Shown here piece after piece: positions 1 through 5,531 of a stretch of DNA of 5,705 bases. Source of the stretch: an uncultured bacterium (GTDB lineage Bacteria; Bacteroidota; Bacteroidia; Chitinophagales; CAIOSU01); NCBI GenBank assembly GCA_903861055.1, contig CAIOSU010000521.1:1-5705 (forward strand), in the 5' to 3' direction. How positions within the stretch are numbered: the first letter of the stretch is position 1; the number at the start of each line of letters is the position of its first letter. The translations under genes and the position numbers were made by a program. Under the pieces are notes generated by a model. That model was not told where the DNA came from, did not search any database, and was given only the letters and a program-made list of their open reading frames with translations.

Positions 1-21
1 AACCAATAACCAATAACCAAA
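1..21. repeat. Heptamer tandem repeat directly before aroQ
   Basis: Three consecutive 7-base units are visible: AACCAAT, AACCAAT, AACCAAA. They end two bases before the aroQ ATG. The array runs into the window edge, so its true length is unknown. It occupies the place where a ribosome binding site would sit and contains no Shine-Dalgarno-like sequence. Change in copy number would alter leader length but not the reading frame of aroQ. It shares its 7-base period, though not its sequence, with the arrays at 3594-3621 and 3648-3682. Confidence 0.75.
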
Positions 22-23
22 CC

Positions 24-443
24 ATGAAGCTGCTCATCATTAACGGACCGAACTTAAACTTGCTAGGTAAGCGCGAGCCGCATATTTATGGCAACCAAGA
101 TTTTGAGAGCTACCTAAAAACATTGCAAACCCTTTTTCCAGAAGTGGAGCTATCTTATTATCAAAGTAATCACGAAGGAGCTATCATAGATAAGCTGCAA
201 CAAAGCAACCAACAGTATACCGGTATAATACTCAATGCCGCCAGCCTTACCCATACCTCTGTAGGCCTAGCCGATGTTATTGCGGCCATTGATACACCTG
301 TAATTGAAGTGCACATTAGCAACCCAATGGCACGGGAAGAATTTAGGCATGTTTCTTATATAAGTGCCAAAGCTAGAGGTACTGTTTCGGGGTTAGGGCT
401 ATTTGGCTACGAGGCTGCCGTGAGGTATTTTATGCAAATGTAA
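24..443 (+). CDS. aroQ: 3-dehydroquinate dehydratase, type II
   Basis: AroQ is a cytoplasmic dodecameric enzyme that dehydrates 3-dehydroquinate to 3-dehydroshikimate, the third step of the shikimate pathway to chorismate and aromatic amino acids. The 139-residue length matches type II enzymes (about 140-150). The N-terminal strand and loop INGPNLNLLGKREPHIYG carries the lid arginine (R17) and catalytic tyrosine (Y22). The segment around residues 71-79 has N71 and H77, E95 and H97 lie in VIEVHISN, and R108 follows in EEFRH. By family knowledge these match the M. tuberculosis residues R19, Y24, N75, H81, E99, H101 and R112, with a constant offset after the loop. The stretch usually written NxGAxTHTS reads NAASLTHTS here, a conservative change next to the substrate site. 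The ATG at 24 gives the canonical N-terminus. There is no Shine-Dalgarno sequence; a heptamer repeat precedes the start. The promoter must lie upstream of the window. No clear terminator follows. Confidence 0.97.
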   Translation: MKLLIINGPNLNLLGKREPHIYGNQDFESYLKTLQTLFPEVELSYYQSNHEGAIIDKLQQSNQQYTGIILNAASLTHTSVGLADVIAAIDTPVIEVHISNPMAREEFRHVSYISAKARGTVSGLGLFGYEAAVRYFMQM

Positions 444-605
444 AATAGCATCCGTTTGGGTGTCTGATCCATGTTACTGTTTTTATAAAGGATTTTGGTG
501 CGAATTTGGTATAAAGGCTGGGTATGCTTTACTGCCCCTTATTATGATGAATAGTGTTTACGTAAAAAGTGTTGATAAACAATTAATAAATATTATTTGC
601 GACCA

Positions 606-637
606 TTGTTAGCATCCAAAAATTCAGCATACCTTTG
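606..637 (+). promoter_or_regulatory. Bacteroidota-type promoter for the YD-repeat gene
   Basis: TACCTTTG at 630-637 matches the -7 consensus TAnnTTTG of the Bacteroidota primary sigma factor in full. A TTG at 606-608 lies 21 bases upstream, inside the 17-23 base spacing described for Flavobacterium. Transcription would begin near 643-646. That would leave the TTG at 649 almost no leader, while the ATGs at 664 and 700 would have leaders of about 20 and 55 bases. This is a motif match only. The 10-base palindrome TTTACGTAAA at 557-566 lies about 80 bases upstream of the inferred start and could be an operator, but nothing else supports that. Confidence 0.6.
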
Positions 638-699
638 TATCAGCTTCTTTGGCTCCAACTCCAATGAACGCTGCTTACCACTACACCCCTCCAACCTAT

Positions 700-1653
700 A
701 TGTACACAGGCAATAGCCTTTCAAATCCCTATAAACTCGTTTTCTCGAGTTTTGTTTTTTTAGCTATTTGCATCATTGGGCTACCCGTATTTGCCCAGCA
801 GCCCAGCACTGATGACCCGTTGACATCGTTGTATAAACTCAAAAAGGTAAAAAGCATTGCAGCATACGAAGCCGGGCCAACGGCTGGCGAGCAAATTAAA
901 GCCTACTACAGGGAGTATAATGCTAACGGAAACCTCACTTTTGAGCTGGTGTATGGCTCTATGGGTGAGGTGGTAAAGAAGTACCAAAGCTTTTATACTA
1001 TTGACAATCGCATTGTTAAAGAAGTTTGGACCCAAGACTACACCGACTCGGTAACGTTTAAGTACAAAGGCAACAAACTGGTTGAAGAGACCTGGTACTG
1101 GGGTGCCGATAAGTCGCGCACCAGGGTAGTTCATTTTTTTGATACCCTGGATAGGAAGGTGTGCACCGTAAGTAAAAACACTTGGGGCCTATATGTAGAT
1201 TCGTTTTTTTATGCAAAGGGCCAAGTGCAACTGATAAAAAACTATAACGAGAATGGCCTGCTAACCAGTTTAAAGGAAAACACTTACGACAGTAAAGGCA
1301 GGCTTACCGCCACTTCCCTAAAAGACGAAGATGGAAATGTGTTGCAAACCAGCACCAAGCTGTTTACCGAGGGTGGCCCCAAATCATCGGAAACCATACT
1401 GTATGCTGCACCAGTAGGCAACGCGGTTACCGCCACGGCATCGGTTTCGGCAAGTATGGCCGAAAGTTATAAATATGATACGCAAAAGCAGTTGAAAGAA
1501 ATTACCTTTAACTCCTATACCAACAGTGAATTGTTAGTGAATAACAAGGTAGTTTATACCTACGGCACCAATGGGCTGCCACTTACTCAAAGTACGCTTA
1601 ATGTGTTAATCAACACCAAAGTATTACTCCGATTTAATTATACTTTCTTTTAA
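700..1653 (+). CDS. Secreted YD-repeat-like protein of unknown function
   Basis: I do not recognise a specific family beyond YD/RHS-like strand repeats. The product (317 aa from this start) begins with a signal peptide: a short N-region with K12, a hydrophobic core at about 13-31, and a type I cleavage site VFA|QQ after residue 32. There is no lipobox cysteine, so it should be exported rather than lipidated. From about residue 69 to the end it repeats a pattern of a Y/F-rich strand, a turn with N, D or G, then a polar strand, for example YREYNANGNLTFELVYG, FKYKGNKLVEETWYW, NTYDSKGRLTATSLKDEDG and YTYGTNGLPLTQS, about seven degenerate copies. Such repeats form extended beta-sheet in RHS/YD proteins. 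The protein is far shorter than RHS toxins and has no core motif or toxin tip. The ATG at 700 was chosen because it gives a compact signal peptide. The ATG at 664 adds 12 residues and the TTG at 649 adds 17; the promoter position disfavours the latter. Confidence 0.75.
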   Translation: MYTGNSLSNPYKLVFSSFVFLAICIIGLPVFAQQPSTDDPLTSLYKLKKVKSIAAYEAGPTAGEQIKAYYREYNANGNLTFELVYGSMGEVVKKYQSFYTIDNRIVKEVWTQDYTDSVTFKYKGNKLVEETWYWGADKSRTRVVHFFDTLDRKVCTVSKNTWGLYVDSFFYAKGQVQLIKNYNENGLLTSLKENTYDSKGRLTATSLKDEDGNVLQTSTKLFTEGGPKSSETILYAAPVGNAVTATASVSASMAESYKYDTQKQLKEITFNSYTNSELLVNNKVVYTYGTNGLPLTQSTLNVLINTKVLLRFNYTFF

Positions 1654-1684
1654 AGTTATTCACAACCCATTATTTTCGCTTGAG

Positions 1685-1705
1685 AATAAGATACAATTGC
1701 TTATT
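1685..1705 (+). terminator. Weak AT-rich hairpin after the YD-repeat gene
   Basis: AATAAG (1685-1690) and CTTATT (1700-1705) form a 6-bp stem around a 9-base loop, followed by TTTATCC, 31 bases past the stop codon of the YD-repeat gene. The position fits a terminator for that gene. The stem has only one G-C pair and the T-run is short, so intrinsic termination would be inefficient. The stronger structures further down (1745-1861) may do the work instead. Confidence 0.25.
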
Positions 1706-1744
1706 TTTATCCATTGCGCAATTAACAAATTAAACTAATTTCTA

Positions 1745-1835
1745 TCAAGATAAGAATCTCATACGGGCAAGTAAGCAATTTGTGCCTAATTTGCTGTTAG
1801 TTAAAGCGCTACTGTCCGTATGAGATTCCCCTTGA
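1745..1835. repeat. Long hyphenated inverted repeat between convergent genes
   Basis: GAATCTCATACGG at 1754-1766 has a perfect 13-base inverted copy at 1816-1828. Inward, one G.U wobble (1767/1815) and two further pairs extend the stem to 16 steps on the + strand transcript. Outward, after a small asymmetric internal loop (1750-1753 versus 1829-1830), TCAAG (1745-1749) pairs with CTTGA (1831-1835). The arms enclose a 43-base loop (1770-1812) that contains a small AGCAA/TTGCT inverted pair (1774-1778, 1791-1795). No coding sequence is apparent. The element sits between converging genes, 91 bases past one stop and 61 bases before the other gene's stop. It could be a bidirectional terminator, a structured RNA, or a small mobile element (MITE-like) with terminal inverted repeats. 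No target-site duplication and no T-tract is visible, so none of these is established. Confidence 0.7.
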
Positions 1836-1861
1836 ATATTAAATCCAAGCTTAATGTTCAA
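1832..1861. repeat. 11-bp hairpin overlapping the previous element
   Basis: TTGAATATTAA (1832-1842) and TTAATGTTCAA (1851-1861) form an 11-step stem with one U.G wobble on the + strand and an 8-base loop. The left arm reuses bases 1832-1835, which also pair with 1745-1749 in the larger inverted repeat, so the two outer helices exclude each other. It lies 35 bases beyond the stop codon of the - strand beta-barrel gene, a position suiting a terminator for that gene, but no T-run follows the stem on either strand. Confidence 0.5.
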
Positions 1862-1896
1862 TATACAGTTGCCAGTTGAATTTATAAAATAAAATT

Positions 1897-2679
1897 TTAC
1901 CTGTCGCGCAGTTTGTTTACTCGCGTAAAAACGTAACCTACGTTTAGGCTCACATAATCGTTAAAAGAGTTGAAACTGCCAGAAGATATCACCAAGTCAT
2001 TTTCGCGGTGCTCGTATCGGGCGTAAAAGATAGGTCGTAGCCCAGCATTGCATTTCAACGAGAAACTTACCATATCTAAGTTGTTCAACACCCGCAAATA
2101 TTCAATGCCCGCTATTAGGTTTATAAAAGGGTTGGGGCGTGCATAGTTAAAACGCATGGTATAAATATCTTGGCTATTGGTATTGCTTGATAAGCGGCTG
2201 CTGGCGGTAAGTTTTTCGGCGGCAAACAAGTTGGCTGAAGCGCCCAATACCAAACCCAAAACGTGGCGGCGTTGCACCAATATTCGGGCATTAAACTCCA
2301 AAGGGATTGATAAATAGGGCTTAACCGTGCTCATGTGCACACGTGTGTAGCTGGCAGTATCGTTTTTACCAGGATCAAACTCAAAGCGAAAGGCATTTAC
2401 ACCCATAATTTCGCCAATGCGCAACGAGAAGTTGTTGCTTAGGTTTACATGGTACATAAAACCTACAAACATGCCTGGCCGAGCGTATAGGCTCATGTTT
2501 CCCGGTCCGAGCTCACTTAGGGGTTTTACCCTTAACAGCGAAAAGCCACTTTCAATGCTTACATGGTTTCGGAGGAAAAGCAGCGTTTTGGAATCGCTCT
2601 TGCCAGGAGCTGCTACCATAGTTGCGGTGCACCAGCACATAATGGAGCTAAAGAAGAGTAGCCGCAACACCTTTTTCAT
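1897..2679 (-). CDS. Outer-membrane beta-barrel-like protein (hypothetical)
   Basis: The 260-residue product starts with a signal peptide: KK at 2-3, a hydrophobic run at about 4-22, and likely type I cleavage near VAA at 22-24. The cysteines at 15 and 17 are not in a convincing lipobox. The mature part alternates polar and hydrophobic/aromatic residues with glycine and asparagine turns, for example HVSIESGFSLLRV, MFVGFMYHVNLSNNFSLRIGEIMGV, PFINLIAGIEYLRVLNNLDMVSFSLKCNAGL and DYVSLNVGYVFTRV. This is the texture of an 8- to 12-stranded barrel of the Bacteroidota PorT/OMP_b-brl type. The final YVF strand is followed by a short basic tail, NKLRDR. Its substrate or partner cannot be inferred. It starts 93 bases after the enoyl-CoA hydratase stop on the same strand, so it may be transcribed separately; an inverted repeat lies just upstream of its ATG. 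Family placement rests on pattern, not on a signature motif. Confidence 0.72.
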   Translation of the reverse strand: MKKVLRLLFFSSIMCWCTATMVAAPGKSDSKTLLFLRNHVSIESGFSLLRVKPLSELGPGNMSLYARPGMFVGFMYHVNLSNNFSLRIGEIMGVNAFRFEFDPGKNDTASYTRVHMSTVKPYLSIPLEFNARILVQRRHVLGLVLGASANLFAAEKLTASSRLSSNTNSQDIYTMRFNYARPNPFINLIAGIEYLRVLNNLDMVSFSLKCNAGLRPIFYARYEHRENDLVISSGSFNSFNDYVSLNVGYVFTRVNKLRDR

Positions 2680-2686
2680 AGCAATT

Positions 2687-2706
2687 GTAACGGAGCGTTA
2701 CGTTAC
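2687..2706 (-). promoter_or_regulatory. Inverted repeat just upstream of the beta-barrel gene start
   Basis: GTAACG (2687-2692), a 3-base spacer GAG and CGTTAC (2696-2701) form a perfect 15-base hairpin or dyad. The CGTTAC half is repeated immediately at 2701-2706, sharing one base. The nearest edge is 7 bases upstream of the beta-barrel ATG on the - strand. It could act as a protein-binding site or as an mRNA hairpin next to the start codon, with two possible partners for the inner arm. No matching promoter box was found in the same gap. Confidence 0.3.
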
Positions 2707-2772
2707 TTATTGCAACAAGCTCAGCGCTTTAGCCCTAAAACCAAAGAATTTCTATCGATTGTAAAGCATCCT

Positions 2773-3552
2773 TTACTTTCCTTGAAAGTTTGCGGCACGT
2801 TTCTCTACAAAAGCCGCCATGCCTTCCTTCTGGTCTTCGGTGCTGAAGAGCATGTAGAAGTTTTTGCGTTCAAACAAGAGGCCCTCGCTGAGGTTGTTTT
2901 CAAAGCTGCTCAATACCGCTTCTTTGGCCAACTGCACCGCCAGTGGCGATAGGGCTGCTATCTGCTGAGCAAACTTCACGGTTTCTTGCAGGTAGGTTTC
3001 GGTGGGTACTATTTTATTGATTAGGCCGGCCCTCAACGCCTCCTCGGCATTGATAAAGCGGCCAGTAAGCACCATTTCCATGGCCAAGGCTTTGCCCACG
3101 GCGCGGGTAAGGCGTTGGGTGCCGCCTGCACCGGGCATTACGCCTATTTTTATTTCTGGTTGGCCAAACTGTGCCGACTCGGAAGCGATAATCATATCGC
3201 AAGTCATTACCAACTCGCAACCACCACCCAATGCAAAGCCTGAAACGGCTGCAATCAATGGTTTTTTGGTTCTTTTGATTTGGTCCCAAGTGCTAAACTG
3301 GTCAATCTTCATCATGTCCACCGTGGTGCGGCCTGCCATTTCCTTTATGTCGGCACCGGCAGCAAAAGCCCGCTCGTTGCCCGTGAGTATAATTACGCGC
3401 ACCTCATCGTTGTTGTCCAGCTCCTTCAATGCATCGCGCAGCTCACCCATCAATTGTAGGTTCAGGGCATTCAGTTCCTTCGGGCGATTGAGGCGTATCA
3501 ACGCAATTTGTGGAGCATGTTGGGGTTCAACAAGTATGTGTTCGAAGCTCAT
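2773..3552 (-). CDS. Enoyl-CoA hydratase (crotonase family)
   Basis: This enzyme adds water across the 2,3 double bond of trans-2-enoyl-CoA, giving 3-hydroxyacyl-CoA in fatty-acid beta-oxidation or related degradation. The 259-residue length from the ATG at 3552 is standard for single-domain crotonases. Visible signatures are IALIRLNRPKELNALN (16-31), the oxyanion-hole segment AFAAGADIKEM (62-72), and GFALGGGCELVMTCD (105-119) with oxyanion glycine G110 and E113. FGQPEIKIGVMPGAGGTQRL (129-148) follows with E133. Both glutamates of true hydratases (rat mitochondrial E144 and E164) are present, and the sequence through the LTGRFINAEEALRAGL region closely resembles the mitochondrial short-chain hydratase, so hydratase is favoured over isomerase or other crotonases. 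An in-frame TTG at 3648 would add 32 residues with no family counterpart, encoded across heptamer repeats, and is rejected. A TATTTTTAC at 3580-3572 (- strand) is a near match to a -7 box. The actual acyl substrate is not determinable. Confidence 0.95.
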   Translation of the reverse strand: MSFEHILVEPQHAPQIALIRLNRPKELNALNLQLMGELRDALKELDNNDEVRVIILTGNERAFAAGADIKEMAGRTTVDMMKIDQFSTWDQIKRTKKPLIAAVSGFALGGGCELVMTCDMIIASESAQFGQPEIKIGVMPGAGGTQRLTRAVGKALAMEMVLTGRFINAEEALRAGLINKIVPTETYLQETVKFAQQIAALSPLAVQLAKEAVLSSFENNLSEGLLFERKNFYMLFSTEDQKEGMAAFVEKRAANFQGK

Positions 3553-3593
3553 GGTTGGCGGGTTTGTGGCAGTAAAAATAGGGAATTTGAATT

Positions 3594-3621
3594 TACGATT
3601 TACGAGGTACGAAGTACGATT
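3594..3621. repeat. TACGANN heptamer array
   Basis: Four adjacent 7-base units are present: TACGATT, TACGAGG, TACGAAG, TACGATT. The first five bases are constant and the last two vary. The array lies in the gap between acyP and the enoyl-CoA hydratase gene, 42 bases upstream of the hydratase ATG. Constant positions with variable ends suggest an old or imperfectly expanded tandem repeat. No function is evident. Confidence 0.8.
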
Positions 3622-3647
3622 TGAAAAGCAGTTAAATTGAAAAGCCA

Positions 3648-3682
3648 ATTTTAAATTTTAAATTTTGAATTTTAAATTTTCA
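3648..3682. repeat. ATTTTAA heptamer array
   Basis: Five 7-base units are present: ATTTTAA, ATTTTAA, ATTTTGA, ATTTTAA, ATTTTCA, followed by a degenerate ATTCAAA. Only position 6 varies. It starts 26 bases after the TACGANN array and ends 12 bases short of the acyP stop codon. The two arrays fill most of the 142-base gap. Being entirely A+T-rich, it could ease DNA melting or bending upstream of the hydratase gene, which is inference only. It lacks a stable GC stem, so it is not a convincing terminator for acyP. Confidence 0.8.
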
Positions 3683-3694
3683 ATTCAAAAAAAA

Positions 3695-3964
3695 TCAGCG
3701 GCGAATCTCAAATCCCTCAAAACCGACCATATCGCCTTCGGTAACGGTTACCGCAGTCACCACCGCTTGTTCGGGACCTTTGTGGCACCAAGCTACCAAG
3801 GCATTCAACGCCTCCTGCGGGCCTTCCACTTCGGCATATACGGTACCATCGGGCTGGTTGCGAACAAAGCCGTGCACGCCAAACTCATGCGCCTTACGCT
3901 TGGTAGTATCCCTATAGAACACGCCCTGCACTTTGCCAGTAATGTGTAAGTTGAGGTGGGGCAT
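3695..3964 (-). CDS. acyP: Acylphosphatase
   Basis: Acylphosphatase hydrolyses the carboxyl-phosphate bond of acyl phosphates such as acetyl phosphate or 1,3-bisphosphoglycerate; it is a small cytoplasmic alpha/beta-sandwich enzyme. The 89-residue length is typical. The phosphate-binding loop GKVQGVFYR (10-18) ends in the catalytic arginine R18, and GFVRNQPDGTV (32-42) carries the catalytic asparagine N36. These correspond to R23 and N41 of the mammalian enzyme. The C-terminal FEIRR also matches the family. The ATG at 3964 gives the canonical N-terminus (MPHLNLHITG). A longer frame from a TTG at 4018 would overlap the DUF2442 gene and add residues foreign to the family. The start lies 5 bases past the DUF2442 stop codon, so the two are almost certainly co-transcribed and perhaps translationally coupled. 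The physiological substrate in bacteria is not well settled. Confidence 0.95.
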   Translation of the reverse strand: MPHLNLHITGKVQGVFYRDTTKRKAHEFGVHGFVRNQPDGTVYAEVEGPQEALNALVAWCHKGPEQAVVTAVTVTEGDMVGFEGFEIRR

Positions 3965-3969
3965 GGGGT

Positions 3970-4197
3970 TTAATGCAATAGTCCTGCAATGGAGATGTCT
4001 TCGTCCAATTCTTCCCAATGAATACCAATTCCCCTGCCGATTAATCTAAAATCAAGGCTTTGGGCATCGGTCGCATCCCTAAGCTTAGGGAACCAATCCA
4101 ATGGCACGGCCAATTCCCTACCATCGTGCAATTGCACGCATAGTTTATGGTTTTCAAACCATACCTTAACCGCAAAAACGGATTCCTTATTTTTCAT
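3970..4197 (-). CDS. DUF2442 domain protein
   Basis: This 75-residue protein is recognisable as DUF2442: a short beta-strand pair (VFAVKVWFENHKLCVQL), DGRELAVPLDWFPKLRDAT (25-43) with the VPLxWFPxL core, and a C-terminal IGIHWEELDEDISIAGLL (57-74) with the IHW and DEDIS motifs. The whole protein is one domain. Its biochemical function is unknown. In other genomes DUF2442 proteins often accompany DUF4160 proteins in a proposed toxin-antitoxin-like pair. No DUF4160-like frame is adjacent here: hflX ends 31 bases upstream and acyP begins 5 bases downstream, so this copy looks solitary. The ATG at 4197 is chosen over the in-frame TTG at 4203, which adds two residues. It is probably expressed from the hflX promoter. 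Confidence 0.88.
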   Translation of the reverse strand: MKNKESVFAVKVWFENHKLCVQLHDGRELAVPLDWFPKLRDATDAQSLDFRLIGRGIGIHWEELDEDISIAGLLH

Positions 4198-4206
4198 TTT
4201 CAAATC

Positions 4207-4222
4207 AGCACATTAGCACATT
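4207..4222. repeat. Doubled AGCACATT octamer
   Basis: Two exact adjacent copies of AGCACATT fill about half of the 31-base gap between the hflX stop codon and the DUF2442 start. It is too short to act as a terminator or to hold a promoter. From general memory, similar tandem AGCACATT-type spacers occur between genes in other Bacteroidota; this was not checked by a search. Confidence 0.55.
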
Positions 4223-4228
4223 TCCAAA

Positions 4229-5452
4229 TTAGTCAATTTGCCTACTTCCGCCAGCTAGTTTAAAAATGTCGCTTTCGTAAGGGTAGCGCTCTTGGTAGAG
4301 CATGCGTACCTCATCGGCAACTTTAGTGCGCAATTGGTCAATGTTTTCCTTGTCGATGGCCGATATAAACACGGCGTTTCCGTTGGTGCGTTTCTCCCAT
4401 GAGGTTTCTAGTTCGGCCAAAAGTTCTTGCTTCACTTCATCCTCTAAAAACTCATCGAAGTTGCGTTCGCGGTATTGGTCCATTTTATTGAAAACCATCA
4501 TGGTAGGCTTATCCGTAACATTCAACTCGGCCAAGGTTTTGTTTACCACTTCAATCTGGTCTTCGTGGGCTGGGTGGCTAATATCTACCACATGCAGCAA
4601 AATGTCGCTCTCGCGCACCTCATCTAGTGTCGATTTAAAACTCTCCACTAAGTGATGGGGCAACTTGCGTATAAACCCTACCGTATCGGATAGCAAAAAG
4701 GGCACCATATCAATCACCACCTTGCGCACCGTGGTATCTAGCGTAGCAAATAGCTTGTTCTCCGCAAACACATCCGATTTGCTCAGTATGTTCATGAGCG
4801 TGCTTTTGCCGACGTTAGTATAGCCCACCAGTGCCACACGTATCACTTTGCCGCGGTTTTTGCGCTGCGTAAAGCTCTGCTTATCTATCTTCTGCAACTG
4901 CACCTTTAGCTTGGCAATTTTGTCGCGCATTACCCTTCTATCGGTTTCAATCTCTTTCTCACCCGAACCACGCATACCGATACCGCCTTTTATACGGTCT
5001 AAGTGTTCCCACATACCACGCAGGCGGGGCAATAGGTATTGGGTTTGGGCAAGCTCCACTTGTGTGCGGGCCTGCAGGGTCTGGGCGCGGGTGGCGAAGA
5101 TGTCCAATATCAGCATCGGCCTATCAACCACCTTACATTTGAATTCGGCTTCCAGGTTACGCTGTTGGCTGGGGCTTATCTCGTCATCAAATATTACTAA
5201 GTCAACTTCTTTAGCGCGCACATATTCTGCAATCTCCTCCATTTTTCCCTTGCCCACGTAAAACTTCACATCGGGATGCGGCAGCTTCTGGAAAAATCGT
5301 TTCAAGGTAACGGCACCGGCCGTCATGGCCAAAAACTCCAGCTCATCCAAATATTCTCTAAGCATGGTTTCGTTTTGCGAAGGGGTAATTAGGCCAACCA
5401 ACACTGCCTTTTCAGGCTCTGTTCTATCTAGTGCTTTGTGTTCTTTCGTCAT
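4229..5452 (-). CDS. hflX: GTPase HflX
   Basis: HflX is a translational GTPase of the OBG-HflX group that binds the large ribosomal subunit near the peptidyl-transferase centre and splits stalled or hibernating ribosomes under stress such as heat. The 407-residue length fits (E. coli 426). The N-terminal HflX domain shows FYVGKGKMEEI (64-74), VIFDDEISPSQQRNLE (86-101) and VVDRPMLILDIFATRAQT (108-125). Next come the glycine-rich GMRGSGEKEIETDRR (159-173) and a basic helical linker to about 200. The G domain shows G1 GYTNVGKST (210-218), switch I FATLDTT (235-241), G3 DTVG (256-259), G4 NKMD (322-325) and G5 SA (364-365), all intact. The ATG at 5452 places EKAVLVGL, the usual start of the conserved domain, at residue 14. 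It appears to head a unit with the DUF2442 and acyP genes. Its leader region contains a nested inverted repeat. Confidence 0.97.
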   Translation of the reverse strand: MTKEHKALDRTEPEKAVLVGLITPSQNETMLREYLDELEFLAMTAGAVTLKRFFQKLPHPDVKFYVGKGKMEEIAEYVRAKEVDLVIFDDEISPSQQRNLEAEFKCKVVDRPMLILDIFATRAQTLQARTQVELAQTQYLLPRLRGMWEHLDRIKGGIGMRGSGEKEIETDRRVMRDKIAKLKVQLQKIDKQSFTQRKNRGKVIRVALVGYTNVGKSTLMNILSKSDVFAENKLFATLDTTVRKVVIDMVPFLLSDTVGFIRKLPHHLVESFKSTLDEVRESDILLHVVDISHPAHEDQIEVVNKTLAELNVTDKPTMMVFNKMDQYRERNFDEFLEDEVKQELLAELETSWEKRTNGNAVFISAIDKENIDQLRTKVADEVRMLYQERYPYESDIFKLAGGSRQID

Positions 5453-5531
5453 ACATCCATAATTACGGCAAACATGGTGCCGATTCGATTCAACATTAAA
5501 AATACGAAATTGTAAATTGGGGAAGGGGGCT

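Noticed and set aside
449..464. CATCC/GGGTG hairpin after aroQ as a terminator.
   Set aside because: The stem is five pairs with a wobble, and the nearest T-run is about 17 bases further on, so an intrinsic terminator is not supported.
1745..1835. Integron attC site reading of the hyphenated palindrome.
   Set aside because: The GTTRRRY and RYYYAAC core sites are not present at the ends, and no integrase or cassette array is visible.
3002..3640. 212-codon + strand open frame opposite the enoyl-CoA hydratase gene.
   Set aside because: The opposite strand encodes an unmistakable crotonase; this frame has a low-complexity, serine- and isoleucine-rich composition with no motif and is a shadow.
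3553..3648. N-terminal extension of the enoyl-CoA hydratase to a TTG at 3648.
   Set aside because: The extra 32 residues have no family counterpart, start with a rare codon and read through tandem repeats; the ATG at 3552 gives a standard crotonase.
3594..3682. CRISPR-like reading of the repeat block.
   Set aside because: The units are 7 bases and contiguous, with no spacers; this is a simple tandem repeat.
3965..4018. N-terminal extension of acylphosphatase to a TTG at 4018.
   Set aside because: It would overlap the DUF2442 coding region, and the ATG at 3964 matches the conserved acylphosphatase N-terminus.
4302..5261. Two + strand open frames (4302-4655 and 4848-5261) opposite hflX.
   Set aside because: They are antisense to conserved HflX motifs, have no domains, and their serine-rich composition is typical of antisense shadows.
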